18,838 bases of DNA from Verrucomicrobiota bacterium (GCA_005887855.1 VBQB01000034.1:1-18838), one strand, 5' to 3'. Shown: positions 8,279 through 16,192, counted from the stretch's first letter. The notes: generated by a model not told the origin, from the letters alone. A program made the numbers and translations.

Positions 8279-9064
8279 ATGACGAGCGCTCGTGTGCGAT
8301 CTACCTTTGCCGCTATGGATCGGATTGATGGACGAACCAGTGATCAATTGCGCCCGGTTGCTTTCGATCTCGGGGTCGCACCTTATGCTGGCGGCTCGGT
8401 CCTGGCCGCCATGGGTAACACGCGCGTTATCTGCGGCGTGATGATTGAGGAAAATGTGCCCCTTTGGATGAAGAAGCAGAGCGTGAACGGTGGTTGGCTT
8501 ACGGCCGAATATTCGATGCTGCCGTATTCGACGCAGACACGAAAACCGCGTGACGCGGCAAAGGGGCGGATCGACGGACGAAGCATGGAGATTCAACGCT
8601 TGATTGGACGATCACTGCGTGCGGTTCTCGATCTGGAAAAACTTGGACCGCGCACGATCTGGGTCGATTGCGACGTCTTGCAAGCCGATGGCGGCACACG
8701 CACGGCAGCAATTACCGGGGCTAGCTTAGCCCTCGCGGTAGCCTGCCGGAAACTTGCAAAGGAAAAAAAGCTCGATGCGCCTCCGGTCCAAAAATTAGTC
8801 GCCGCAGTCAGCGCCGGCGTTCTCGAAGGGAATGCAATCCTTGATCTTAACTACGAAGAGGACAAGCTTGTCACCGTCGATTTCAATCTCGTGGCGACCG
8901 AGGACGGCGAACTCGTGGAATTACAAGGGTCCGGTGAAGAATCAACTTTTTCGCAGTCACAGCTGGATGAAATGCTCGCGCTCGGCCGCAAAGGCGTGGC
9001 TGAATTGATCGCGGCGCAGCGCGCGGTGCTTGCGAGGTTGATGGTAACGCCGCCGGAAAGCTGA
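8279..9064 (+). CDS. rph: ribonuclease PH
   Basis: Phosphate-dependent 3'-5' exoribonuclease that trims tRNA 3' ends in the cytoplasm. From 8279 it is 261 residues. The family signature is complete: RIDGRTSDQLRPV (15-27), GGSVLAAMGNTRVICGV (38-54), GWLTAEYSMLPYST (72-85), GRSMEIQRLIGRSLRAV (100-116) and VDCDVLQADGGTRTAAITGA (129-148). Homology begins around residue 13, so the ATG at 8315 (MDRIDGRTSDQ) is a strong alternative start giving 249 residues. Neither has a well-placed Shine-Dalgarno. It starts 39 bases after the membrane protein and is followed by gmd after a 75-base gap holding a short palindrome. It is a housekeeping gene next to, but not part of, the sugar locus. Confidence 0.96.
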   Translation: MTSARVRSTFAAMDRIDGRTSDQLRPVAFDLGVAPYAGGSVLAAMGNTRVICGVMIEENVPLWMKKQSVNGGWLTAEYSMLPYSTQTRKPRDAAKGRIDGRSMEIQRLIGRSLRAVLDLEKLGPRTIWVDCDVLQADGGTRTAAITGASLALAVACRKLAKEKKLDAPPVQKLVAAVSAGVLEGNAILDLNYEEDKLVTVDFNLVATEDGELVELQGSGEESTFSQSQLDEMLALGRKGVAELIAAQRAVLARLMVTPPES

Positions 9065-9089
9065 CCGCGGTCAGCGCCCGCGGCTACAA
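9062..9089. repeat. palindrome TGACCGCGGTCA and CTACAA half-element between rph and gmd
   Basis: A 12-base perfect palindrome that begins on the rph stop codon, followed by GCGCCCGCGGCTACAA, whose end resembles the intergenic repeat family. It may be a degraded member. The remaining 50 bases to gmd show nothing clear. Confidence 0.5.
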
Positions 9090-9139
9090 CTAAATCGTTT
9101 GCTCGTGCACGCCGTTTGCTTTAAAGCGAAACGCTGCTC

Positions 9140-10153
9140 ATGAAGAAGGCGCTCATTACCGGCATTACCGGACAGGATGGCAGTTATCTCGCCGATCTGC
9201 TGCTTGAGAAAGGATACGAAGTCCACGGGATCATTCGCCGCGCGAGCACATTCAACACCTCACGCATCGACCATCTTTATGCTGATCCACACATCAACGG
9301 CGTCCGAATGTTTCTACATTATGGAGACCTCAGCGACTCGGTGAATTTGGTGAAGCTGCTTTACAATTTGAAGCCGGACGAAATTTATCATCTGGCTGCG
9401 CAAAGCCACGTGCGGGTGAGCTTCGATATTCCGGAATACACGTCGGACGTCACTGGTGTTGGCACAATCCGCATTTTAGAGGCAATCCGCGAAGTTGGAT
9501 TGCGTTCGCGTTTTTATCAGGCATCCAGCAGCGAAATGTTTGGCAAGGCACAACAGGTACCGCAGACCGAGAAGACACCGTTCTGGCCGCGCAGCCCATA
9601 TGGTGTTGCGAAGACGTTTGCCTATTGGGCGACGGTCAACTACCGGGAGAGCTATGGCCTTTGCGCGAGCAACGGCATTTTGTTCAATCACGAAAGCCCT
9701 CGTCGCGGCGAAACCTTCGTCACCCGCAAAATTTCGCGCGCCGTCGCCGCGATCAAGCACGGCCTGCAAAAGGAATTGTTTCTCGGCACTCTCGATGCAA
9801 AACGAGATTGGGGATATGCACCCGAGTATGTCGAAGGGATGTGGCGAATACTTCAACATGCAGCCGGGGACGATTTTGTGCTGGCTACCGGCGAAACGCA
9901 CACCGTGCGCGAATTTGTCGAAGAGGCCTTTTCACACGTCGATCTCGATTGGAAGGAATTTGTCAAACACGACCCACGTTATGAGCGCCCAGCGGAAGTA
10001 GATCTGCTGATCGGCGACCCCTCCAAAGCGAAAAAAATTCTTGGTTGGGAACCGAAAGTGCGGTTCCGTGAACTCGTTCGCATCATGGTTGACGCGGATA
10101 TGGAATTGCTGTCGCACAAAACGCTCCGGGAGCATCTCGGCCAGATGCCGTGA
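9140..10153 (+). CDS. gmd: GDP-mannose 4,6-dehydratase
   Basis: Converts GDP-D-mannose to GDP-4-keto-6-deoxy-D-mannose, the branch point for GDP-fucose, GDP-rhamnose and GDP-perosamine. The protein has 337 residues. It starts with the Rossmann motif [18 protein letters not shown] (4-21), followed by [18 protein letters not shown], the SSSEMFG block, Tyr/Lys in PYGVAK, and the family-specific [31 protein letters not shown] and [14 protein letters not shown] complete the substrate region. Length and blocks are normal for the family. No reductase or epimerase partner (wcaG, rmd) lies in the window, so the final sugar is not determined. A 10-base palindrome, GACCGCGGTC, occurs on each side of the gene. 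Confidence 0.96.
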   Translation: MKKALITGITGQDGSYLADLLLEKGYEVHGIIRRASTFNTSRIDHLYADPHINGVRMFLHYGDLSDSVNLVKLLYNLKPDEIYHLAAQSHVRVSFDIPEYTSDVTGVGTIRILEAIREVGLRSRFYQASSSEMFGKAQQVPQTEKTPFWPRSPYGVAKTFAYWATVNYRESYGLCASNGILFNHESPRRGETFVTRKISRAVAAIKHGLQKELFLGTLDAKRDWGYAPEYVEGMWRILQHAAGDDFVLATGETHTVREFVEEAFSHVDLDWKEFVKHDPRYERPAEVDLLIGDPSKAKKILGWEPKVRFRELVRIMVDADMELLSHKTLREHLGQMP

Positions 10154-10170
10154 GCCTTAGCCGCGCTCAC

Positions 10171-10181
10171 TGACCGCGGTC
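10171..10181. repeat. GACCGCGGTC palindrome between gmd and the transpeptidase gene
   Basis: The 11-mer TGACCGCGGTC recurs from 9062 in the 72-base gap between two convergent genes. Being GC-rich and palindromic, it could help end transcription from both sides, but no T run follows it. Confidence 0.4.
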
Positions 10182-10225
10182 TCCCCGCGTGGCGCTGTGC
10201 GGGCAACTTGGCTGCAGCGCCTCTA

Positions 10226-10921
10226 CTATCGAATCGCGATTCCAGCGCGATTTGTTTCGGCCAGTTGCGGCGCGGGAGAAAGCCCCGGAATAACCGCTGC
10301 AAGCGGCGCGTCGACGATCGTCACCTGTGCGCCGCGGCCTACGATTTCGTATAAACCAATGATATCGCTCGAACGCATCCGGATACACCCATAACTCGCG
10401 GGCAAGCCAATGTTTCGCTCCTCCGGCGTACCGTGAATGTAAATGGTCCGAGCAAATGCATTTCCGTTTTGTCGTTCGCAGCCGCGCAACCAAAGGATGC
10501 GCGTGACAATTGGATCACGACCAGGGGAATCTGGCTGGACGATCTCGCCAGTAGGGCGTCGATCTTTGAAAACTGTGCCAGGCGCAGCATGGTCGCCGAT
10601 TTTCTCCGCGATCTCCAGCTCGCCCAGTGGAGTGCGACTGCTGCCGGGCCAATCGCCAAGACCAAACTTGGACGTGGATATCGGATAGATCGCCATCAGG
10701 TTACCGCGATCAAGAACGGCTAATTTTTGTTCCCGCGCGCTGATAATGACGTGATGCTGGGTGTCGGGCGCGACGCATGATGCGATAAACACGGAAATTG
10801 CGAAAACGATTAACTGAAGGGCACGGATCGCTAAGCCGTCGGAGAGAAACCGCACCGGCGCGCCCGGCGGCGTTGCTCGCGAAACCTTTCGGAGTCGCGC
10901 CCTGCCATTGTCGATTTTCAT
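10226..10921 (-). CDS. L,D-transpeptidase (YkuD fold), probable lipoprotein
   Basis: Cell-wall enzyme of the YkuD family, which forms 3-3 peptide cross-links or attaches proteins to peptidoglycan in the periplasm. From the ATG at 10921 it has 231 residues. A hydrophobic segment [15 protein letters not shown] ends in a lipobox (I-A-S-C) with Cys49 as a likely lipidation site, although the lead is long for a signal peptide. The catalytic block reads [11 protein letters not shown] then [10 protein letters not shown], with His163 and nucleophile Cys179. The ATG overlaps the tatD stop as ATGA (10918-10921), so the two are translationally coupled; the open frame further upstream is antisense-like junk inside tatD. 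It ends 72 bases from the convergent gmd. Confidence 0.85.
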   Translation of the reverse strand: MKIDNGRARLRKVSRATPPGAPVRFLSDGLAIRALQLIVFAISVFIASCVAPDTQHHVIISAREQKLAVLDRGNLMAIYPISTSKFGLGDWPGSSRTPLGELEIAEKIGDHAAPGTVFKDRRPTGEIVQPDSPGRDPIVTRILWLRGCERQNGNAFARTIYIHGTPEERNIGLPASYGCIRMRSSDIIGLYEIVGRGAQVTIVDAPLAAVIPGLSPAPQLAETNRAGIAIR

Positions 10922-11784
10922 GAGCAGTTGAACCGAAAAAAGTTTTCCGCCGTTTCCGTGGTGGCCTCGGCGATTTCTTGCAATGGCACGCTGCGCGCGG
11001 CCGCGATCGTCTCTGCCACGATGCGCGTGTGCGCCGGCTCGCACCGTTTCCCGCGAAACGGCACCGGTGCGAGATATGGACAATCCGTTTCGACCATGAA
11101 TTTCCAGAACGGAACCTTGGCGGCAACCTCGCGCACGTTCGCACCGTTCTTAAACGTGACGATGCCGGTGAAGGAAACCAGATGATCGAGGTCGACAACT
11201 TCGTTCGCCTGTTCAAACGTGCCGCCGAAGCAATGAAACACGCCGCGCAGTTTTCCGGTGTACGGCTTCATGATCTCAAGTATGTCCGCCCAGGCGTCGC
11301 GTTGGTGAATGACCACGTTTAGTCCCAGTTCGACCGCGAGATCGAGTTGCTGTTCAAACAGACTCACCTGTTTCGATTTATAGGCGCCGTCCAGAATGTT
11401 CGCCTCGATTTCCTCCTCGGTTTCACCTTGGAGTGCGCGGGCAAAGACTTGCACTTTCTTTCCTTTTGCCGCTTCGACGCTTGGTAAATGGTGATAATCC
11501 AAGCCTGTCTCGCCAATCGCGACCACGCGCCGGCTTTTGGCGAATTCGCGCAACGGCATCATCACGTCCTCCTCGGCTTGTTCGGCATAGGTCGGATGAA
11601 CGCCAATCACCGCGTAGATATTCGAATACTTCTCGGCAAGATCGACAGCGCGCTGGCTACTCTCGATTGAAGTGCCGATAGTGATGATGCGCGTCACACC
11701 GGCTTCATTCGCCCGACGGAGCACATCCTCAAGATCGTTAGCGAAATCCGGGTAATCGAGGTGAGCGTGTGTTTCGATTAACAT
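10918..11784 (-). CDS. tatD: TatD family metal-dependent hydrolase (DNase)
   Basis: A TIM-barrel metal-dependent deoxyribonuclease of the TatD family, 288 residues. Metal ligands are all present: THAHLD (His6, His8), GETGLDY (Glu92), VIHQRDA (His160), FHCFGG (His184) and ETDCPYLAP (Asp234). Usual length is about 260; the extra residues form a charged insert (about 102-138, with AKGKKVQVFARALQGETEEE) between Glu92 and the next helix. The start codon lies 7 bases downstream of a paired-hairpin intergenic element. The gene follows fabH on the same strand and overlaps the transpeptidase gene by four bases. No secretion signal is seen, so it acts in the cytoplasm. Confidence 0.92.
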   Translation of the reverse strand: MLIETHAHLDYPDFANDLEDVLRRANEAGVTRIITIGTSIESSQRAVDLAEKYSNIYAVIGVHPTYAEQAEEDVMMPLREFAKSRRVVAIGETGLDYHHLPSVEAAKGKKVQVFARALQGETEEEIEANILDGAYKSKQVSLFEQQLDLAVELGLNVVIHQRDAWADILEIMKPYTGKLRGVFHCFGGTFEQANEVVDLDHLVSFTGIVTFKNGANVREVAAKVPFWKFMVETDCPYLAPVPFRGKRCEPAHTRIVAETIAAARSVPLQEIAEATTETAENFFRFNCS

Positions 11785-11791
11785 TTTGTCA

Positions 11792-11847
11792 TTGTAGGGC
11801 GTTTCTGTGAAACGCCACTCTTGGCGTCTGACACAGACGCCCTACAA
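11792..11847. repeat. paired-hairpin intergenic element, copy 3 (fabH-tatD gap)
   Basis: A 56-base element with perfect 11-base terminal inverted repeats TTGTAGGGCGT / ACGCCCTACAA. Inside are two hairpins, GGCGTTTC-TGT-GAAACGCC and GGCGTCTG-ACA-CAGACGCC, each with an 8-base stem and 3-base loop. It fills most of the fabH-tatD gap and ends 7 bases before the tatD ATG. Confidence 0.85.
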
Positions 11848-11865
11848 AAATCTCAACCGCCGGGA

Positions 11866-12888
11866 TTACCATTCGATCACCGTGCTCGCCCAAGTGAGCC
11901 CTCCACCGAACACGATCATGAGGACGTAATCGCCCGGTTTGATCCGCCTGCTGCGATTGGCTTCATCGAGCGCGATGGCCACTGCCGCGGCGGAGGTGTT
12001 CCCGTAACGATCGAGATTCACAAACATTTTGTCGCGTGAAATGCCGAGCCGATCCGCGATGGCTTCGATGATGCGCACATTTGCCTGATGCGGAATGACG
12101 CAGGCAATATCCTGGATAGTTAGGCCAGCTTGCTCGAGCGCTTTCTTAGCCGCGCTCAACATCGCGGTGACCGCCTGCTTGTAAACCTCCTTGCCGGTCA
12201 TGTGGATCGTTTGCAAGTTAAGATCGACATTTTCGCGAGTGATCGGGCAACGTGAACCGCCGCCAGGCATGAACAAAATGTCAGTGTACTGACCGTCGCT
12301 CCCAATGTGGGTGCTAATCACACCGTGAGCGCTACCGCGATGACGCAAAACAGCAGCGCCAGCACCGTCCCCGAAAAGCACGCACGTATTGCGATCGGTC
12401 CAATTAGTAATCGACGTCAGCTTCTCGGCTCCGATGACAAGAACAATGTCGTGTGTATGCGAGGTAATGAATTGCTGCGCGATTTCCAGACCGAAGAGAA
12501 AACCGGCGCAGGCGGCGGAAATATCGAGACAAGCGGCGTTGGTTGCGCCGATCTTTTTTTGGACGAAACAGGCCGTGGCGGGAAATAGCATGTCGGGAGT
12601 TGCCGTCGCAACGAGAATGAGATCGATTTCTGCGGGTGAAATTTTTGCTTGTTCGATCGCCTTTAGCGCCGCTTTTGCGGCCATGTCGCTAGTGTTTTCA
12701 TCTTTCGCCGCAATTCGACGCTCCTTAATGCCCGTTCGGGTGGTGATCCACTCGTCGCTCGTCTTCACCATGCGCGATAGATCTGCATTGGTCAGAATTT
12801 TCTCTGGCACATAACTGCCGGTGCCGATGATCGAGACGGTGCGCCGCGACTTAGTGGAGCGCGGGCTGGAGCGGGGCTGTCGTTTCAT
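11866..12888 (-). CDS. fabH: 3-oxoacyl-[ACP] synthase III (beta-ketoacyl-ACP synthase III)
   Basis: Starts type II fatty-acid synthesis by condensing acetyl-CoA with malonyl-ACP. From the ATG at 12888 it is 340 residues. The catalytic triad is intact: Cys127 in DISAACAGF, His267 in IPHQANVRI and Asn297 in YGNTSAAA. The entry-tunnel block DEWITTRTGIKERR (45-58) and LFGDGAGAAVL (171-181) fit the family, and GGGLTWAS is the usual end. The frame is open to a TTG at 12912, but the ATG at 12888 is preferred, with AGGAG 13-17 bases ahead. The start lies inside the original C-terminal coding stretch of plsX, so the ancestral genes overlapped by about 38 bases. The plsX lesion upstream does not touch this gene but could change its translational coupling. 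Confidence 0.95.
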   Translation of the reverse strand: MKRQPRSSPRSTKSRRTVSIIGTGSYVPEKILTNADLSRMVKTSDEWITTRTGIKERRIAAKDENTSDMAAKAALKAIEQAKISPAEIDLILVATATPDMLFPATACFVQKKIGATNAACLDISAACAGFLFGLEIAQQFITSHTHDIVLVIGAEKLTSITNWTDRNTCVLFGDGAGAAVLRHRGSAHGVISTHIGSDGQYTDILFMPGGGSRCPITRENVDLNLQTIHMTGKEVYKQAVTAMLSAAKKALEQAGLTIQDIACVIPHQANVRIIEAIADRLGISRDKMFVNLDRYGNTSAAAVAIALDEANRSRRIKPGDYVLMIVFGGGLTWASTVIEW

Positions 12889-12932
12889 TGTAGCGGCGAA
12901 TCTCCTCGACAATATGCGGGTTCACTTGCTGT

Positions 12933-13820
12933 TCAATCGACACTGCCGCCACCCTCAACGCATTCTAGATCGCAAGCGGCGTACTCGCACCATGCGCAAT
13001 AATGCAGATGCCGTTGACGCCGAGAAGCGGACTGCCGCCGTACTCTTCGCATCGTCGTGCGCATGAGCTCATGCTTGAGCCATTGAAACATCGCCACCGC
13101 GATCGATTCGCACGTTTTCAAGATCACGTTACCGACGAATCCGTCGCACACCACAACCTCAACCGGGTCCTCAAAGAGATGACGGCCTTCTATGTTGCCA
13201 ACGAAATTAAGGGAACTTGGTTTCAACATTTTAAACACTTCCTTGGTCAACTCCGTCCCCTTAACATCCTCGTCGCCGAGCGACACCAAACCAACCGTCG
13301 GATTCTTGTAGTGCAGGACGTGACGCGAGTAGACCGAGCCCATAAACGCGTATTGAAGAAGATGTTCGGGGCGCGCATCGATGTTCGCGCCTGCGTCGAT
13401 CAAAACGAAGACATTCGTTTCGGTCGGAAGTACGGCCGCGATACCGGGTCGGTCGATTCCTGGCAAAGTGCGAAGCTTAATCGTGCCGGCGGCGACGGCC
13501 GCACCAGTGTGACCCGCGCTCACGATTGCATCTGCCTGGCCGCGCTTCACGAGATCGACCGCGCGGCTTACTGATGAATCCTTCTTTCGCCTGACCGCCG
13601 ACCATGCCCGGTCGCTCATATCCACTACTTGCGTCGCGTGCGTGATCTCGATCCGGTTGTCGTTGCAGCCGTGCTTCTTGAGTTCTGCTTCGATCTGCGC
13701 CGAGTCGCCGACGAGAAAAAGTTTATTGATGTACCGGTATTCGCGCAGCGCCATCACAGCGCCAGCTACGAGATTAGGCGGCCCAAAATCGCCGCCCATC
13801 GCATCTAAGGCGATCTTCAT
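12933..13820 (-). CDS. plsX: phosphate acyltransferase PlsX, C-terminus lost by deletion/frameshift
   Basis: PlsX makes acyl-phosphate from acyl-ACP for phospholipid synthesis. Residues 1-257 are normal: MKIALDAMGGDFGPPNLVAG, VSAGHTGAAVAAG, PTVGLVSLGDEDVKG, FVGNIEGRHLFED and VCDGFVGNVILKT. After HELMRTTM (250-257) the frame is wrong, and the last 38 residues (RRVRRQSASRR...) do not resemble PlsX. The lost C-terminus is visible in another frame from 13048: EEYGGSPLLGVNG, ICIIAHGASTPLAI, a TAG at 12967-12965, then NALRVAAVSIEQQVNPHI. Between the two halves about 20-25 residues normally found in the family are missing. So there is both a deletion with frameshift and a downstream stop. The protein of 295 residues may be inactive. 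plsX is usually essential unless a PlsB route or second copy exists. Confidence 0.88.
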   Translation of the reverse strand: MKIALDAMGGDFGPPNLVAGAVMALREYRYINKLFLVGDSAQIEAELKKHGCNDNRIEITHATQVVDMSDRAWSAVRRKKDSSVSRAVDLVKRGQADAIVSAGHTGAAVAAGTIKLRTLPGIDRPGIAAVLPTETNVFVLIDAGANIDARPEHLLQYAFMGSVYSRHVLHYKNPTVGLVSLGDEDVKGTELTKEVFKMLKPSSLNFVGNIEGRHLFEDPVEVVVCDGFVGNVILKTCESIAVAMFQWLKHELMRTTMRRVRRQSASRRQRHLHYCAWCEYAACDLECVEGGGSVD

Positions 13821-13872
13821 TGGTGGGAAACTTTGCGAATTAAAGCCATTGATTGCAAAGCGAAAAATGTAG

Positions 13873-13896
13873 AGGCGCTCGCCACGGCGAGCGCCT
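13873..13896 (-). terminator. GC-rich hairpin between rpmF and plsX, possible terminator
   Basis: A 10-base perfect stem (AGGCGCTCGC / GCGAGCGCCT) with a 4-base loop. Read on the minus strand, it is followed by CTACATTTTT, so it could act as an intrinsic terminator for rpmF, though the T run begins about four bases late. The flanking TGTAG/CTACA also matches the ends of the intergenic repeat family, so it may instead be a member of that family. Confidence 0.45.
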
Positions 13897-13934
13897 GCGT
13901 TTTAGGTTGGCGCTGATACAGCCGTCGCGACGAT

Positions 13935-14117
13935 CTACTTGGCGTCGACTGTCAAAACCTGGCGGCCCTTATAGTAACCGCATGATGGGCAAGCAGTGTG
14001 CGAGGCAACGGTGCTGCCGCATTGCGGGCATTTGTTTAGGTGCGGCGCATGCCAGCGGTTTGCTGCCTTGCGGGTGCGTAATCGCATCTTCGAGGTTTTG
14101 CGTTTTGGGACTCCCAT
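13935..14117 (-). CDS. rpmF: 50S ribosomal protein L32
   Basis: Small structural protein of the large ribosomal subunit, 60 residues, starting MGVPKRKTSKMRLRTRKAAN as the family does. A zinc-ribbon with four cysteines is present: CPQC (30, 33) and CPSC (43, 46), so this is the zinc-binding form. It sits between yceD (DUF177) and plsX, an arrangement common in bacteria. The gap to plsX (114 bases) holds a strong hairpin that may end or attenuate the transcript. Confidence 0.95.
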   Translation of the reverse strand: MGVPKRKTSKMRLRTRKAANRWHAPHLNKCPQCGSTVASHTACPSCGYYKGRQVLTVDAK

Positions 14118-14189
14118 GTGAGGCGGCTACGAAAGCACGGTTCCGTGAAAAAACAACCGGCGAGCAGGCCGCTGACGCATCAAAACGCC

Positions 14190-14255
14190 AAAGCGTTGAG
14201 TGTTAAAGTGTCAAGCTGTTAACTCCGCCTCCGCTCTTCGTCGCCTCAACGCTTT
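14190..14255. repeat. 11-base inverted repeat between yceD and rpmF
   Basis: AAAGCGTTGAG (14190-14200) is matched by its reverse complement CTCAACGCTTT (14245-14255) across 44 bases that include further GTTAAAG/GTCAAG-like words. The right arm forms the last codons and stop of yceD. It could be an RNA stem in the yceD-rpmF gap or the trace of a repeat insertion. Part of the 128-base gap between the two genes is otherwise featureless. Confidence 0.5.
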
Positions 14256-14692
14256 AACTTTAGCTTGTCCAGCGCGCTCCAATCTGACTTGCGCTGCGTA
14301 TCTTGCTCCGCGGTTCCGATGTGTTTCGCTTTACAAACGCCGCTGCCGTCTCGATCGCAATGCGGGTGCGGCGGCAGATTGAGCAAAAGATCCTCCCTCA
14401 TGAATGGCGTAAGATCGACACTCTCTGGCCCGTACAAGTCTGTGTGAACTGCAAATGCCGGGACCTGAATCTCGTGCACAAACTTTTCCAGGCACGATAC
14501 GCAACGTAGCTCCACCGGTTGCGAGAGCGATCCCCTCGCCCAGAGAGCGCCGCCCGAGACGCCAAGATTGATGTCGTAATGCAGCAGACCGGCGCAACGA
14601 ATTCCGTCCGTTGCCAGTTCCCGAATCGGGCACTCTTCTTCACCTTCGAGGCGGAGACCCTCGGTCGGGATTTGTTTCAAATGGACTTTCAT
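14246..14692 (-). CDS. yceD: YceD/DUF177 family protein (large-subunit rRNA accumulation protein type)
   Basis: From the ATG at 14692 it has 148 residues. DUF177 marks are the conserved CxxC in LRCVSCLEKF (Cys64, Cys67) and DLTPFMREDLLLNLP (93-107). A second cysteine pair (112, 120) lies in PHCDRDGSGVC, so a metal site is possible. In other bacteria YceD proteins are encoded next to rpmF and are linked to 23S rRNA accumulation; this position fits. Its ATG overlaps the coaD stop as ATGA (14689-14692), which decides the start over the longer open frame at 14728. The C-terminal LKLKR and the stop are made from a short inverted repeat. Confidence 0.85.
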   Translation of the reverse strand: MKVHLKQIPTEGLRLEGEEECPIRELATDGIRCAGLLHYDINLGVSGGALWARGSLSQPVELRCVSCLEKFVHEIQVPAFAVHTDLYGPESVDLTPFMREDLLLNLPPHPHCDRDGSGVCKAKHIGTAEQDTQRKSDWSALDKLKLKR

Positions 14693-15168
14693 CGACTGAA
14701 TTTTCTGCTCAGCGCTTTGGCCACACAAGCCGGGACAAAACTGGAGACATTCCCGCCGAGGCTCGCGATTTCTTTCACGATGCGGGAGCTGAGGTAAGTG
14801 TATTCCTCCTTTGGCATGAGGAAAATCGTTTCCACAGCGGCATCAAGTTTTCGGTTCATCAGCGCCATTTGAAATTCAAATTCAAAATCTGAAACCGCGC
14901 GCAAACCACGAATGACCGCACCGGCTTTCTGCGTTCTGGCAAATTCGACCAGCAGTCCCTCGAACTGGGCGATTCGCACATTGTCGATCTTGCCGGCGGT
15001 TTCTCCCAGCAAATCGAGCCGTTCTTCCAGTGAGAGAAGCGCCTGCTTCTCGTCATTATGTGCCACCGCCACGATCACTTCATCGAATAGTTTTCGCGCC
15101 CGTTCAATCACATCGAGATGACCATTTGTCACTGGATCAAAACTGCCCGGATAAATCGCGCGTCGCAT
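14689..15168 (-). CDS. coaD: phosphopantetheine adenylyltransferase
   Basis: Transfers AMP from ATP to 4'-phosphopantetheine, the fourth step of coenzyme A synthesis. The protein is 159 residues, normal for the family. It begins MRRAIYPGSFDPVTNGHLDV with the nucleotidyl-transferase TxGH motif (14-17). Later blocks are GLLVEFARTQKAGAVIRGLR, FEFEFQMALMNRKL and YTYLSSRIVKEIASLGGNVS. It heads the minus-strand series and is divergent from the stress-protein gene, with a 158-base shared upstream region that contains an intergenic repeat element. CoA, PlsX and FabH functions in this series all serve acyl-lipid synthesis. Confidence 0.96.
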   Translation of the reverse strand: MRRAIYPGSFDPVTNGHLDVIERARKLFDEVIVAVAHNDEKQALLSLEERLDLLGETAGKIDNVRIAQFEGLLVEFARTQKAGAVIRGLRAVSDFEFEFQMALMNRKLDAAVETIFLMPKEEYTYLSSRIVKEIASLGGNVSSFVPACVAKALSRKFSR

Positions 15169-15211
15169 GAGCGGAAATTCGCAGAGAAATTTGAGAAATG
15201 AAAGTGGCAGG

Positions 15212-15265
15212 TGTAGCGGCGGCTGTCCTCAGCCACGATCTGTCTGTAAGAACACGCGCTTCTAC
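15212..15265. repeat. intergenic hairpin element, copy 1 (TGTAG...CTAC)
   Basis: Begins TGTAGCGGCGGCTGTCCTCA and ends CTTCTAC. The first 23 bases match the reverse complement of the copy at 16193-16259 at all but one position (C for T), and the rest is recognisably similar. It contains the GGCTG-TCCT-CAGCC hairpin. It lies in the divergent coaD/usp gap. Confidence 0.75.
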
Positions 15266-15326
15266 CGAAATCAAATCTATCCGATTTGCCGAACGACGGG
15301 GAAGCGGGAGATTGATTTCCACTTCC

Positions 15327-16154
15327 ATGAGCAATCCATCGCCTTATCGCACGATCGCAGTGGCCAGCACGTTCTCCCCGCGCTTCACGCAAGTGCTCGC
15401 TGAGGCAAAGCGAATCCGGGACAGATTTTCATCCGATCTTCGTCTGATTTATGTGGGCGAACGCAATGAGCAAACGGCGAAGAAGTTTAGCGATGTGCTT
15501 GCGCAATTGCAGCTTCCTGGGGATTCAATCATTCACTATGAGCAAGGCGATCCAGCCGGCGCAATTCTTCGCGTCCTCCCCCGGAACAATATCGATTTGA
15601 TCGTCGCTGGTGCGCTCGAAAAAGAGGTCGTGCTGCATCCATTTCTTGGCAATGTTGCGCGTCGCCTTGTGCGAGAGGCGGTCTGCTCGGTCATGCTCTT
15701 TACCAGGCCGCAAGCGAAACCAAAACCTTTGCGCCGAATCGTTTTTGTTGCGGATTATTCCAAGCATGCATTGCAAGCTTTGAAGAGAACGCTACTGCTC
15801 GCTTCAGCGGAATCGTGCGAGCGTCTTTATGTCATTCGCATTATTACGGCATTTGATCAGGCGCGTGCCTCGATTCGGGCGGATGCCGGCACTGGCGAAC
15901 AGCCGAAAAGCGATGCGGACGAAGAAGACGCGTTGGAAAAATTCGTTTTGTCAGCGGGTGCGACAGAAGTCCCGATCGAAGCGCGATGCATCCGTGGCAA
16001 CACCGGATTGGCTGCTTCAGATTTCGTTCAATCAGTGGAAGCAGACTTGCTCGTTGTGCCCGTGGAGAAAAACGGCGATACCAGCGATCGACTGGCGAGT
16101 AACATCGCGTGGATCACCGATGTCATTCCCTGTAACCTCTGGGTGATTCGCTGA
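15327..16154 (+). CDS. universal stress protein, two tandem Usp domains
   Basis: A cytoplasmic protein of 275 residues with two UspA-like halves. The first starts PYRTIAVASTFSPRF and includes LRLIYVGE and IDLIVAGALEKEV, then NVARRLVREAVCSVMLF. The second starts PLRRIVFVADYSKHALQALK and ends ADLLVVPVEKNGDTSDR, then VIPCNLWVIR. In Usp proteins the GxxG-loop binds ATP in some members; the loop here (LGNVARRL) is of the degenerate kind, so nucleotide binding is uncertain. The frame is open upstream to 15198, but that part crosses a repeat element and is unlike the family, so the ATG at 15327 is used. Repeat copies flank the gene on both sides in opposite orientation. Confidence 0.82.
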   Translation: MSNPSPYRTIAVASTFSPRFTQVLAEAKRIRDRFSSDLRLIYVGERNEQTAKKFSDVLAQLQLPGDSIIHYEQGDPAGAILRVLPRNNIDLIVAGALEKEVVLHPFLGNVARRLVREAVCSVMLFTRPQAKPKPLRRIVFVADYSKHALQALKRTLLLASAESCERLYVIRIITAFDQARASIRADAGTGEQPKSDADEEDALEKFVLSAGATEVPIEARCIRGNTGLAASDFVQSVEADLLVVPVEKNGDTSDRLASNIAWITDVIPCNLWVIR

Positions 16155-16192
16155 GTTGATTGTCGATCTTGCGCCGCGCGAGATGCTTATAG

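Noticed and set aside
10922..11083. N-terminal extension of the L,D-transpeptidase
   Set aside because: It lies inside tatD in another frame, and the ATGA overlap at 10918-10921 gives a better start.
11792..11847. CRISPR or classic transcription terminator
   Set aside because: There are only two dissimilar hairpins with no spaced direct repeats, and no T run follows, so the element is better read as a dispersed repeat.
13002..13574. 190-residue open frame on the plus strand, antisense to plsX
   Set aside because: It mirrors the plsX coding strand, has no family resemblance and no ribosome site; it is a shadow frame.
14265..14509. Open frames on the plus strand antisense to yceD
   Set aside because: Short and without motifs; yceD has the DUF177 cysteines and an ATGA-coupled start.
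15198..15326. N-terminal extension of the universal stress protein
   Set aside because: It passes through a repeat element, and Usp similarity begins after the ATG at 15327.
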